From Brevibacillus sp. (GTDB lineage: Bacteria; Bacillota; Bacilli; Brevibacillales; Brevibacillaceae), in NCBI GenBank assembly GCA_029240815.1, contig JARDZO010000166.1:1-22833 (forward strand): a stretch of 22,833 bases of DNA, written 5' to 3'. Shown in pieces: positions 16,059 through 22,833 of the stretch. The notes under the pieces were generated by a model that worked only from the letters and a program-made list of their open reading frames with translations, did no database searches and was not told where the DNA came from. Within the stretch, counting starts at the first letter, position 1. Every line of letters starts with the position of its first letter. The position numbers and the translations under genes are program-made.

Positions 16059-16942
16059 AAGAAGGAATATTTTTTACGTCACTTTATAATCAAATTTACG
16101 AGTATATAACGAATGCCGACATGTGGATGAACCTCGGGACAATTGTGTTGAAAATTGTAGCGATTATCGTGATTTCTCGAATCGTCGTATCTGTCGTTCA
16201 GGCAGCGGTCAATCGGGTATTTCAGCATCGAAAAGGCAGCAAGATCCAGATGGATCAGAGACGCGTCGATACCATGAGGGTACTGGTTAACAACGTCGTA
16301 AGGTATACATTGTATTTTTTAGCGATTCTCATGATCCTGCAGCTGCTGGGGATTGATTTGAAGCCAGTTTTGGTGAGTGCAGGGGTATTGGGATTGGCAG
16401 TTGGTTTTGGCGCTCAGAGTCTGGTGCGTGATATCATTACCGGATTCTTCATTATCTTCGAGGATCAGTTTGCGGTCGGGGATGTCGTGACCATTAACAA
16501 TATGACAGGGACAGTACAGGAAATCGGTCTGCGAATCACGCGCGTTCGCAGCTGGACAGGGGAAGTGCATATTTTCCCCAACGGAATGATCACGCAGGTA
16601 ACGAATTTCTCATTGCAAAATACCTTGGCTGTCGTGGACGTGTCTGTAGCGTATGAAGAAGACTTGAACCAAGTAGAGCAAGTCTTGAAGGAAGTGCTTC
16701 AGCTCGCTCAAACTGAGCTGACCGATATCGTGGCAGAGCCTCAAATTCTCGGTGTCCACGCACTTGGCCCATCGGAAGTGATCATGAGGGTGACAGCAGA
16801 GTGTAAACCAAATACACACCACGGAGTAAACCGTAACTTGCGGGCTATGATCCGTACGGAATTCACGAATCGCGGCATTCAGATTCCGTATCCGAAAATT
16901 GTCGCGATGCAAGGGAAGGGTCAAGGCCTGGGGCAAGCGTAG
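16055..16942 (+). CDS. Small-conductance mechanosensitive channel, MscS family
   Basis: The product is 295 residues with three membrane helices (about 27-50, 82-100 and 105-133). The third is the pore helix with the Gly/Ala pattern VGFGAQSLVRDIITG (116-130). The MscS beta domain follows (FAVGDVVTINNMTGTVQEIGLRITRVR, VHIFPNG) and then the C-terminal alpha-beta domain. It relieves hypoosmotic pressure in the cytoplasmic membrane. It resembles B. subtilis YkuT; the paralogue assignment is uncertain. It sits in a DUF3343-mscS-DUF951 unit. Confidence 0.93.
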   Translation: MKEGIFFTSLYNQIYEYITNADMWMNLGTIVLKIVAIIVISRIVVSVVQAAVNRVFQHRKGSKIQMDQRRVDTMRVLVNNVVRYTLYFLAILMILQLLGIDLKPVLVSAGVLGLAVGFGAQSLVRDIITGFFIIFEDQFAVGDVVTINNMTGTVQEIGLRITRVRSWTGEVHIFPNGMITQVTNFSLQNTLAVVDVSVAYEEDLNQVEQVLKEVLQLAQTELTDIVAEPQILGVHALGPSEVIMRVTAECKPNTHHGVNRNLRAMIRTEFTNRGIQIPYPKIVAMQGKGQGLGQA

Positions 16943-16963
16943 AGAGAAAGGAGCAAGACAAGA

Positions 16964-17173
16964 ATGGAACGGAAGCAATTTGAACTGGGGGATGTCGTTC
17001 AAATGAAGAAACCGCATCCGTGCGGGACGAATGCGTGGAAAGTCATCCGAATGGGGATGGACGTACGCATTAAGTGCACGGGTTGCGAACACAGTGTGAT
17101 GATTCCACGACTGGAGTTTGAACGAAAGCTAAAAAAGATCTTGAGCCATGCAGAAGACGAGACTCAGTCTTGA
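16964..17173 (+). CDS. DUF951 family small protein (YyzM-like)
   Basis: The 69-residue product begins MERKQFELGDVVQMKKPHPCG and contains KCTGCEHSVMIPRLEFERKL, both diagnostic for DUF951 (B. subtilis YyzM). Cys20, Cys38 and Cys41 with nearby His could bind a metal. Function is unknown, but the gene is commonly found near spo0J and ychF/rpsF at the origin. The ATG follows AAAGGAG with adequate spacing, 21 nt after the mscS stop. Confidence 0.9.
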   Translation: MERKQFELGDVVQMKKPHPCGTNAWKVIRMGMDVRIKCTGCEHSVMIPRLEFERKLKKILSHAEDETQS

Positions 17174-17186
17174 GATAGAAATTTGT

Positions 17187-17216
17187 TTGTATGACCGCGT
17201 TGTCTTTTTTTACAAT
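17187..17216 (+). promoter_or_regulatory. Sigma-A promoter of the exported SbsA-Ig protein
   Basis: TTGTAT (17187-17192), an 18-nt spacer and TACAAT (17211-17216). The predicted transcript would start near 17223, right at the base of a stable hairpin (17224-17267). Confidence 0.55.
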
Positions 17217-17223
17217 GCCCGTA

Positions 17224-17267
17224 AACGGTGAGAGGGAGCTGTTGCACGTGGATAGCTCTCTGCCGTT
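17224..17267 (+). promoter_or_regulatory. 5'-leader hairpin
   Basis: AACGG (17224-17228) and GGGAGCT (17234-17240) pair with AGCTCTCTGCCGTT (17254-17267), leaving a small internal loop. It sits at the predicted 5' end of the mRNA, before the SD (17272-17279). It may stabilise the transcript, as the aprE leader stem-loop does in B. subtilis. That role is inferred. Confidence 0.5.
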
Positions 17268-17283
17268 CATACGGGGGGATACG

Positions 17284-18063
17284 ATGAAAAAAGGGACAGG
17301 CAAATGGTTACAGGTACTGAGTATGGTCATGTTGTTGTTATTGGTGGCTCAACCGGCGATGGGAGCGGATGGCTCATCGTGGGGCATGAAGATGTCGCCA
17401 ACGGACAAAGCTGCGGACATCTCTGTTGAATCACTGATTACGATTACGTTTGCTCAGCCCATTCGTCTGACGAGCAACAAAGAGCTAACGAATCAATCGT
17501 GGTTGTCCATCATTCAGCTGAAGGATAGCAAAAAGAAGCGGGTGCCATTTACAGCAAATTGGAGCAAGTCACAGCGAACGGTCACGATCGACCCTGTGGG
17601 TAACTTGGAGGCAGGGCAGTCATTTCAAGTAATGATTCCTGCGAAAAAAATTAAAAACGATCGTGGACAAGTAAATCCGGAAGCGAGCATTACGTTTTCC
17701 ACAAAAAAAGCTGTGGATACAATTGCTCCACGAGCCACTATTTTACCTGGGCATGGGGCAAAGCAGGTCAAGCTGCAGGAGAAGGTTACCATGCAGTTCG
17801 CGGAGGATGTTTTTTTGATCGATGGCAGCGTTCTTGCGAGTAAGACGTCAGGGGCTCTCGTGCGACTGACAGATGATACGGGCGCAAGTGTCGCCCATAC
17901 GATTACCTGGAACAAGAGCAAGAGGATGCTGACAGTCAAACCAAGAGGGAAGTGGCAGCCGTACAAGACTTATCAGATCGAACTGGTACCGGGCTTGTTG
18001 CGTGACGCTGCGGGTAATGCCAATTCTGCTCAGCGTTCCAGCTTTACGACGGGAGCCAAATAA
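17284..18063 (+). CDS. Exported protein with two SbsA Ig-like (Big_5) domains
   Basis: From the ATG at 17284 the product is 259 residues. It has a clear signal peptide (MKKGTGKW, hydrophobic core about 9-22, likely cleavage near residue 27). Two SbsA Ig-like repeats follow: about 32-131 (SPTDKAADISVESLITITFA, ending in ASITFSTK) and about 138-258 (GAKQVKLQEKVTMQFAEDVF, ending in SSFTTGAK). Such domains occur in S-layer and cell-wall proteins and mediate folding or binding. No SLH anchor is present, so it may be secreted or wall-associated. A GGGGGGA SD (17272-17278) decides the start. An in-frame ATG at 17191 would precede the signal peptide and is unlikely. Confidence 0.82.
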   Translation: MKKGTGKWLQVLSMVMLLLLVAQPAMGADGSSWGMKMSPTDKAADISVESLITITFAQPIRLTSNKELTNQSWLSIIQLKDSKKKRVPFTANWSKSQRTVTIDPVGNLEAGQSFQVMIPAKKIKNDRGQVNPEASITFSTKKAVDTIAPRATILPGHGAKQVKLQEKVTMQFAEDVFLIDGSVLASKTSGALVRLTDDTGASVAHTITWNKSKRMLTVKPRGKWQPYKTYQIELVPGLLRDAAGNANSAQRSSFTTGAK

Positions 18064-18072
18064 AGGCGCAAC

Positions 18073-18108
18073 AAAAAGGGATGCTCTCTACTAGCAGCAT
18101 CCCTTTTT
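18073..18108 (+). terminator. Rho-independent terminator after the SbsA-Ig gene
   Basis: A perfect 11-bp stem AAAGGGATGCT/AGCATCCCTTT (18075-18085 and 18096-18106) is extended by two A-T pairs and a short T run. Confidence 0.9.
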
Positions 18109-18271
18109 CATTTGTACTATCGTGATTTGGCTCCCGGAGGATAGTACATACGTTATGACAGTACATGGCGAGTCGACACGATCGCCAAATATGACGGACC
18201 TTTGTTTGGAAGGTAATGCTACGCTTATGAGCATGACTTACCTTCAGATAGGTTGGATTGCAGCGGGAATA

Positions 18272-18358
18272 TTAGTTGCACTCACAAGCAATGATCACGA
18301 GAAGGATAAAGAGAACCAAGATCAGCGCGAAGTCGTCGAAGCCATTGAAGATACCCAC
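18272..18358 (-). CDS. YjcZ-family sporulation microprotein (28 residues)
   Basis: On the minus strand GTG (18358-18356) opens a 28-codon frame ending TAA (18274-18272). After a short polar start (MGIFNGFDD) the product carries FALILVLFILLVIIACECN, which closely matches the FALIVVLFILLIIVG-type membrane segment of YjcZ-family tiny Bacillus proteins (from memory TIGR01732). AGGAGGTG (18373-18366) lies 7 nt upstream. A sigma-K-like promoter is at 18420-18392. Members are single-pass membrane peptides linked to sporulation; the molecular role is unknown. It is easy to miss because of its size and GTG start, and it lies antisense to a spurious 139-codon frame. Confidence 0.75.
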   Translation of the reverse strand: MGIFNGFDDFALILVLFILLVIIACECN

Positions 18359-18391
18359 TTGCTAACACCTCCTACCCTAGTTTCAATACTC

Positions 18392-18420
18392 ATGCTATGT
18401 CAAAAGCGGAAAAGAGGTAT
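18392..18420 (-). promoter_or_regulatory. Sigma-K-like promoter of the YjcZ-type gene
   Basis: On the minus strand AC (18418-18417), a 17-nt spacer and CATAGCAT (18399-18392) match the mother-cell sigma-K pattern AC-17-CATANNNT. It lies about 20 nt upstream of the SD. Short motifs carry a risk of chance, but spacing and gene type agree. Confidence 0.5.
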
Positions 18421-18451
18421 GGGCGAATGTCTCGGGTGGAAGGAAAATAAG

Positions 18452-18590
18452 TTATACACAATCTATCCACAGAAAATGTGGACAACTGTACAGGCCGGAA
18501 CAGATGCGAAGAGAGGTGAAGGTGGACAACCCCCTAAATGAACTTAGTTATCCACAGATTTATCCACAAAATTGAATTTTCTCTGGATAA
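18452..18590. promoter_or_regulatory. Second DnaA-box cluster, 18 kb from oriC
   Basis: Perfect boxes occur at 18548-18556 and 18560-18568, in tandem and 12 bp apart. One-mismatch boxes are at 18452-18460, 18463-18471, 18477-18485 (minus) and 18582-18590 (minus). A two-mismatch box is at 18521-18529 (minus). An AT-rich stretch (18586-18630) follows. The cluster ends at the -35 of the promoter for the secreted peptidase. It may titrate DnaA, regulate that promoter, or both. Confidence 0.8.
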
Positions 18591-18591
18591 A

Positions 18592-18619
18592 TTGACAGTT
18601 GTTAATAAATATTTAAAAT
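18592..18619 (+). promoter_or_regulatory. Sigma-A promoter upstream of the exported peptidase
   Basis: A perfect TTGACA (18592-18597), 16-nt spacer and TAAAAT (18614-18619). A DnaA box (18582-18590) abuts the -35. The predicted leader is about 90 nt and includes an SD-like AAGGAGGAA (18632-18640) with no start codon at working distance. Confidence 0.65.
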
Positions 18620-18717
18620 TTTTTGACTAATAAGGAGGAATTTCAGGCAAAAAAAGATAATTACAGTTACTAGTATTTGGGAAAGATATATAGACGTAGA
18701 AAAGGGGCGATTGAGAT

Positions 18718-20631
18718 TTGAAGAAGCGTGCGTTTGCATCCATCACGGCTTTGGCCATTACTTTGTCCACCGTTGCAGTGCCCTTCATTCCGTACAGCTC
18801 ACCAGCTATTGCGGTTGCTGCGGAAAAGGCGCCTGTCTATCAGACACGTGCGGAAATTCCAGATCAGTACAAATGGAAGCTTGATCACATTTATCCGACC
18901 GTCAAGGATTGGGAAAAAGATGTCGCCAAAGTAGAAGAGATGGCCAAGGCTTTTACCAAGTATCAAGGCAAGCTTGGCAGTTCCTCTGCTTCCTTATTGA
19001 AGGCGTTTGAAGACTACATGAGCATGATGCGCCTCAACGACAAGGCTTACGTGTATGCGAATATGTCACTTGATGTGAACTCCGCCAATTCCGATCTGCA
19101 AAAGCTGGCTGACCGTGCTGAAAAAATGTACACACTCGTCTCCGAAAAAACTTCGTGGGTACAGCCCGAAATCGTAGCGATTCCCGATAATAAAATGAAG
19201 CAATTGCTGGCTGACAAGGATCTGGCACCGTACAAGCTGTTCATCGAAGATATGTTGCGTACCAAGCCGCATTCGCTCTCCAAAGAAATGGAGGAGCTGC
19301 TGGCAAAATCAGCGCCACTCAGCAACTCGCCAACGAATATTTACAGCATGCTGTCCAAAGACGTGAAATTCCCGAAAATCAAGGATGAGAGCGGGAAAGA
19401 GGTACAACTCAATCGTGCCAATTTCGTTTCTTATTTGGAAAGCAAGGATCAACGTGTGCGAAAGGATGCGTTTAAAGCGTATTACAGCTCGTTGATCGAT
19501 TTTCAGGACAGTTTTGCCCAGACATTGGCGGCAAAAGTAAAAGGAGATAACTTTTACGCAGATGCTCGTCATTACACGTCTGCTTTGGAGTCGAGCCTGA
19601 ATCCGAACAACATTCCTACAAAGGTATATGATGAGCTAATTGATACGGTAAATGACAATCTGCCGCTGCTGCACCGCTACATTTCCTTGAAGAAGAAAAT
19701 GCTGGGTGTGAATGAGCTGCACATGTACGATATTTACGTACCGATTGTGCCATCCGACGATAAGAACATCTCGTTTGAAGAAGGCAAAAAGATGGTTGTA
19801 AACGGATTGCAGGCCATGGGGGACGACTATGTGAAAGTCTTGTCCGACGGGTTGGAAGGCGGCTGGGTAGATGTGTATTCTACCGATGACAAGCGTACAG
19901 GCGCTTACCAATGGGGTGCGTACGACACACATCCATACGTGTTGCTGAACCATCAAGGAACATTGGACGATGTTTTCACGATCGCACACGAGATGGGCCA
20001 TGCTATGCAGTCGTATTACACCAATAAGACGCAACCGTATGTTTCGTCCAATTACCCAACATTCACGGCAGAAGTAGCGTCTACTATGAACGAGACGTTG
20101 CTGTTCAAGAGCATGTACACCCAGGCGAAGACGAAAGCAGAAAAGATGTATCTGCTCAATCATTATCTGGAGAATTTCCGTTCGACGCTGTTCCGTCAGA
20201 CCCAGTTCGCCGAGTTTGAGAAAGCGATCCACGACAAGGAGCAGGCGGGAGAGTCGTTAAACGCCGAAGCTATCAAAAAGATTTACCTCGATATCAACAA
20301 GAAATACTATGGCAAAGATATGGTTTCCGACGATGAAATTGCGATGGAGTGGGCGCGCGTTTCCCATTTCTACAACTATAAATACTATGTGTACCAATAC
20401 TCGACGAGCTTTGCTGCGTCTCAGGCTTTGGCGAAGCAGATTATGGATGAAGGGAAGCCGGCGGTCGACCGCATCCGCACCAACTTCCTCGAGGCAGGCA
20501 ATTCTGCACCGCCTATCGAGGTGTTGAAAGCAGCAGGAGTGGATATGTCCACATCCAAGCCGATCGAGCAAGCGATGCAAATTTTTGAAGAAACGCTGAC
20601 GGAGCTGGAGAAGCTGGTCAACGAGAAGTAA
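18718..20631 (+). CDS. Oligoendopeptidase F family M3 metallopeptidase, exported
   Basis: M3 peptidases cleave short peptides with a zinc ion. The 637-residue product has the HEMGH zinc site at 424-428 with the third ligand Glu452 in FTAEVASTMNE. The overall order (N-terminal helical region with RAEIPDQYKWKLDHIYP, C-terminal ARVSHFYNYKYYVYQYSTS) is that of PepF. Unlike classical cytoplasmic PepF, it begins with a signal peptide (MKKRAFASITALAITLSTVA..., likely cleavage after AVA near residue 34), so it probably acts outside the membrane. The TTG at 18718 follows AAAGGGG with 10-nt spacing, and the signal peptide starts right there. The gene is monocistronic. Confidence 0.92.
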   Translation: MKKRAFASITALAITLSTVAVPFIPYSSPAIAVAAEKAPVYQTRAEIPDQYKWKLDHIYPTVKDWEKDVAKVEEMAKAFTKYQGKLGSSSASLLKAFEDYMSMMRLNDKAYVYANMSLDVNSANSDLQKLADRAEKMYTLVSEKTSWVQPEIVAIPDNKMKQLLADKDLAPYKLFIEDMLRTKPHSLSKEMEELLAKSAPLSNSPTNIYSMLSKDVKFPKIKDESGKEVQLNRANFVSYLESKDQRVRKDAFKAYYSSLIDFQDSFAQTLAAKVKGDNFYADARHYTSALESSLNPNNIPTKVYDELIDTVNDNLPLLHRYISLKKKMLGVNELHMYDIYVPIVPSDDKNISFEEGKKMVVNGLQAMGDDYVKVLSDGLEGGWVDVYSTDDKRTGAYQWGAYDTHPYVLLNHQGTLDDVFTIAHEMGHAMQSYYTNKTQPYVSSNYPTFTAEVASTMNETLLFKSMYTQAKTKAEKMYLLNHYLENFRSTLFRQTQFAEFEKAIHDKEQAGESLNAEAIKKIYLDINKKYYGKDMVSDDEIAMEWARVSHFYNYKYYVYQYSTSFAASQALAKQIMDEGKPAVDRIRTNFLEAGNSAPPIEVLKAAGVDMSTSKPIEQAMQIFEETLTELEKLVNEK

Positions 20632-20645
20632 AGCTTCGCGAAACG

Positions 20646-20681
20646 AAAAAAAGGCTCCCTTTCACCTGAGAGGGAGCCTTT
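20646..20681 (-). terminator. Bidirectional terminator between convergent genes
   Basis: A perfect 11-bp stem AAAGGCTCCCT/AGGGAGCCTTT (20650-20660 and 20671-20681). On the minus strand it is followed by a clean T run (20652-20646). On the plus strand the T run is short. It can end both the peptidase gene and the minus-strand NAD(P)-binding gene. Confidence 0.85.
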
Positions 20682-20708
20682 GCTTTGAGATGGATGCCTG
20701 CCGACTAT

Positions 20709-21332
20709 TCAATAGGCGATACCGACACGTGAACGTACATAGTCGCGACTGGAAATCAGGCTGTACGTGAATGCTGCCGTGTCCGGGACTGAGATTTCTG
20801 CGCCATTTTCCGGCAAAAAATCAGCTTCCACACGATAGGAACCGACCAGCTCGCCATCTGGCAAATAGGTCGGGCAAACGATTGTCCAATCTAGAGGAGA
20901 TTGTTCCAGCAGGGTAAATGCCTTGTGATGCTCTTCCGCGGCGCGAGTCAGCTTGCGTTTGGACTCGCTGGATTGGTAACGGAGCAATTCCGGGGATGTT
21001 CTGCTTTGCAAGATACCCGCCGTTCCGACAGTAATGATACGTCTGATGCCTTCTTGATTCATGGCACGGATGATGTGCGGAATCCCCTCTGACAAAGTAG
21101 TGGAGCCATCCGTACCGAGCGAGCTGATGACGGTATCTGCGCCACTCATCGCGCGTACCACGTCGGAAGCTTCCAGAACATTGCCTGGGATGATACGAAG
21201 GTTCTCCGCTTGATGGTGGGTTAGTTTCTCAGGGGAACGGACCAAGACGGTGACATAATGTCCATCCTGGAGCGCGCGTGTAAGAATGTGACTCCCCACG
21301 CGTCCGGTGGCACCGAGTAGGAGCAAATTCAA
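20709..21332 (-). CDS. NAD(P)-binding Rossmann-fold protein (NmrA/SDR-like)
   Basis: The product (207 residues from the TTG at 21332) starts MNLLLLGATGRVGSHILTRA with the dinucleotide-binding GxxGxxG at 7-13. It continues with VLVRSPEKL (the Arg favours NADP), GNVLEASDVVRAM, ADTVISSLGT and SPLDWTIVCPTYLPDGEL, typical of atypical SDRs of the YwnB/NmrA group. The substrate is unknown; flavin- or quinone-reductase-type activity is possible. The TTG at 21332 has GAGGTG (21344-21339) with 6-nt spacing. The GTG at 21341 overlaps that SD and is rejected as start. Confidence 0.85.
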   Translation of the reverse strand: MNLLLLGATGRVGSHILTRALQDGHYVTVLVRSPEKLTHHQAENLRIIPGNVLEASDVVRAMSGADTVISSLGTDGSTTLSEGIPHIIRAMNQEGIRRIITVGTAGILQSRTSPELLRYQSSESKRKLTRAAEEHHKAFTLLEQSPLDWTIVCPTYLPDGELVGSYRVEADFLPENGAEISVPDTAAFTYSLISSRDYVRSRVGIAY

Positions 21333-21452
21333 AAAAAACACCTCATTTCTATTGACCGAAAGTCATCTATTCCTGCCATCAGTCTAGCATTTCTTTTTTT
21401 GTCCCACCAGTTTGGTGTAGGATACAGCTAGGAAGTTCCCACAAGGATGCAA

Positions 21453-21481
21453 TTGTATTCTTAAATCCAAATCTATATACT
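21453..21481 (+). promoter_or_regulatory. Sigma-A promoter of ychF
   Basis: TTGTAT (21453-21458), a 17-nt spacer and TATACT (21476-21481), about 39 nt before the start codon. Confidence 0.7.
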
Positions 21482-21519
21482 TAATAGGATGTCAGGACGA
21501 TGATAAGGAGTGTATATAG

Positions 21520-22620
21520 ATGGGTGCATCTTGCGGGATTGTAGGTCTTCCCAACGTAGGGAAGTCGACCTTGTTTAACGCCATTACCCAAGCAGGTGCA
21601 GAATCGGCTAACTACCCGTTCTGTACGATTGATCCCAATGTAGGTATCGTGGAGGTTCCAGATCCACGTTTGGCTAAATTGACAGAGATCGTTGTTCCAA
21701 ACAAAGTGGTTCCGACCGCATTTGAATTTGTGGACATTGCTGGTCTGGTTAAAGGCGCGAGTAAGGGTGAGGGACTAGGGAACCAGTTTTTGGGCCATAT
21801 TCGCGAAGTTGATGCGATCGCTCACGTGGTTCGTTGTTTTGAAGATGAAAATATTACGCACGTATCTGGACGTGTCGATCCGCTGAGCGATATCGAGACG
21901 ATCAACCTGGAGCTGATCTTTGCTGACCTCGACTCCGTAGACAGACGTATTGACCGTATCGTTCGCAAAGTTAAGGCCGGAGACAAAGAAGCCAAGCAAG
22001 AGCTGGATGTTCTGGAGAAATTGAAGGCAGCTTTTGAGGAAGGCCATTCAGCACGCAGTGTAGAACTGGATGACGAGGAGCGCAAATGGGTTCGCGATTT
22101 GCACCTGTTGACCATCAAGCCGATGCTGTACGTGTGCAATGTGGCGGAAGACGGCATTCTGGATGCTGACACCAACCCGCATGTGCAAACAGTTCGGGAG
22201 CACGCGGCTAGCGAGGGAGCACAAGTCGTAGTAATCAGCGCCAAGGTAGAAGCGGAAATCGCGGAGCTGGAAGGCGAAGATAAAGACATGTTCCTCGAAG
22301 AGCTGGGGCTTTCTGAATCCGGGCTGGATCGCTTGATTCGTGCTGCTTACGAACTCTTGGGTCTCGTTACTTACTTTACTGCCGGTGTGCAAGAGGTTCG
22401 CGCTTGGACGATTCGTCGCGGTATCAAAGCTCCCGGAGCAGCTGGCGTCATCCATACCGATTTCGAACGCGGCTTTATCCGTGCCGAAGTCATCGCCTAC
22501 AACGATCTGGTAGATGCTGGTTCTGTTGCTGCAGCACGTGAGCGCGGCAAGTACCGTCTTGAAGGGAAAGAGTACGTGGTAGCAGATGGAGATGTTATGC
22601 ATTTCCGTTTCAACGTCTAG
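21520..22620 (+). CDS. ychF: Redox-regulated ATPase YchF (Obg-family, TGS domain)
   Basis: YchF (Ola1) is a ribosome-associated P-loop protein that prefers ATP and is tied to oxidative-stress responses. The 366-residue product has P-loop GLPNVGKST (9-17), the [20 protein letters not shown] switch II region, the altered G4 motif NVAE in place of NKxD (basis of the ATP preference), a coiled-coil insertion rich in E/K/D, and a C-terminal TGS domain ending FRFNV. The ATG at 21520 follows AAGGAG (21505-21510). Its place directly before rpsF is conserved in Bacillota. Confidence 0.97.
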   Translation: MGASCGIVGLPNVGKSTLFNAITQAGAESANYPFCTIDPNVGIVEVPDPRLAKLTEIVVPNKVVPTAFEFVDIAGLVKGASKGEGLGNQFLGHIREVDAIAHVVRCFEDENITHVSGRVDPLSDIETINLELIFADLDSVDRRIDRIVRKVKAGDKEAKQELDVLEKLKAAFEEGHSARSVELDDEERKWVRDLHLLTIKPMLYVCNVAEDGILDADTNPHVQTVREHAASEGAQVVVISAKVEAEIAELEGEDKDMFLEELGLSESGLDRLIRAAYELLGLVTYFTAGVQEVRAWTIRRGIKAPGAAGVIHTDFERGFIRAEVIAYNDLVDAGSVAAARERGKYRLEGKEYVVADGDVMHFRFNV

Positions 22621-22629
22621 AACCGGGCC

Positions 22630-22658
22630 TTGCAGCGCGAGATTTGCTTTGCTATAAT
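22630..22658 (+). promoter_or_regulatory. Promoter of the rpsF operon
   Basis: TTGCAG (22630-22635), a 17-nt spacer and a perfect TATAAT (22653-22658). It drives the expected rpsF-ssb-rpsR operon, of which only the first codons are present. Confidence 0.75.
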
Positions 22659-22664
22659 ACGATA

Positions 22665-22745
22665 ATGCGAGTATTTGTGGAGTGCATGTTTTATGCGTTT
22701 CGTTTTAGCACTCGCTCCTTGCCCTATAAGGGCCGCTAAAGTCCA
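22665..22745 (+). promoter_or_regulatory. rpsF leader, possible S6:S18 autoregulatory structure
   Basis: GAGTGC (22680-22685) pairs with GCACTC further down (about 22709-22714), and the hairpin GCCCT-ATA-AGGGC follows just before CCGC. In several bacteria the rpsF leader folds into a stem with a CCG-containing bulge bound by the S6:S18 complex. The position and base pairing are compatible, but the exact motif was not verified. Confidence 0.4.
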
Positions 22746-22762
22746 TAAGGAGGTGAAAAGGT

Positions 22763-22833
22763 ATGCGTCAATACGAAGTTATGTATGTATTGCGTCCAGA
22801 CCTTGAAGAAGAGAAAGTGAAATCCAATGTAGC
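22763..22833 (+). CDS. rpsF: 30S ribosomal protein S6, N-terminal fragment (runs off the window)
   Basis: The 23 codons in the window begin MRQYEVMYVLRPDLEEEKV, the conserved first strand and helix of S6 (YEvmyIlrPdl). S6 pairs with S18 on the 30S platform. The ATG at 22763 follows AAGGAGGTG (22747-22755) with 7-nt spacing. The gene continues beyond the end. Confidence 0.95.
   Translation, partial: MRQYEVMYVLRPDLEEEKVKSNV

Noticed and set aside
18210..18246. Imperfect hairpin GAAGGTAA...TTACCTTC as a terminator for the YjcZ-like gene
   Set aside because: The stem is interrupted and no T run follows on either strand.
18122..18541. 139-codon plus-strand frame in the gap before the exported peptidase
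   Set aside because: No SD at its start, low-complexity and unnatural composition, its 3' part is the DnaA-box cluster, and a well-supported YjcZ-like gene lies antisense to it.

Overview
The window is the replication-origin-proximal core of a Gram-positive, endospore-forming Bacillota chromosome, most likely Brevibacillus or a close Paenibacillaceae relative. The reasons are the canonical order dnaA (divergent) - oriC boxes - rpmH - rnpA - yidD - yidC/spoIIIJ - jag - mnmE - mnmG - rsmG - noc - soj(parA) - spo0J(parB), sporulation genes (spo0J, a YyaC homologue, a tiny YjcZ-type protein), the B. subtilis-type parS sequence, many TTG/GTG starts and strong AGGAGG ribosome binding sites. The genus is a judgement from memory of protein sequences, not a database result. 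No tRNA, rRNA, insertion sequence, prophage or CRISPR array was seen.

Layout. 1-712: the first 12 codons of dnaA on the minus strand (TTG start), then a cluster of about ten DnaA boxes (oriC, upstream half) and the rpmH promoter. 713-3222: rpmH with its own terminator, then rnpA-yidD-yidC-jag, tightly packed. 3223-3500: DnaA boxes, including a perfect inverted pair, and a second terminator hairpin. 3501-7588: mnmE-mnmG-rsmG (tRNA U34 and 16S rRNA modification), ending in a terminator. 7589-9886: a possible 39-codon ORF, an MgtC-family membrane protein, a parS site, then noc with a terminator. 9887-13875: soj (frame broken by an apparent 34-nt deletion), spo0J with a perfect internal parS, a class V aminotransferase/cysteine desulfurase and a DUF554 membrane protein. 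13988-15476: a frameshifted diacylglycerol-kinase-like gene facing a YyaC-type sporulation protein. 15777-18108: DUF3343, an MscS channel, DUF951 and an exported SbsA-Ig-like protein. 18109-18717: a YjcZ-like microprotein on the minus strand and a second DnaA-box cluster next to a sigma-A promoter. 18718-20631: an exported M3 oligoendopeptidase F. 20709-22833: an NAD(P)-binding protein (minus strand), ychF, and the promoter, leader and first codons of rpsF.

The genes combine replication initiation (dnaA, DnaA boxes), chromosome segregation and nucleoid occlusion (soj/spo0J/noc/parS), RNA maturation (rnpA, mnmE, mnmG, rsmG) and membrane protein insertion (yidC, yidD, jag). The points most worth a second look are the defective soj beside an intact spo0J, the DnaA-box clusters outside oriC (near 3.3 kb and 18.5 kb), the unannotated YjcZ-like gene with a sigma-K-like promoter, and the broken lipid-kinase gene.
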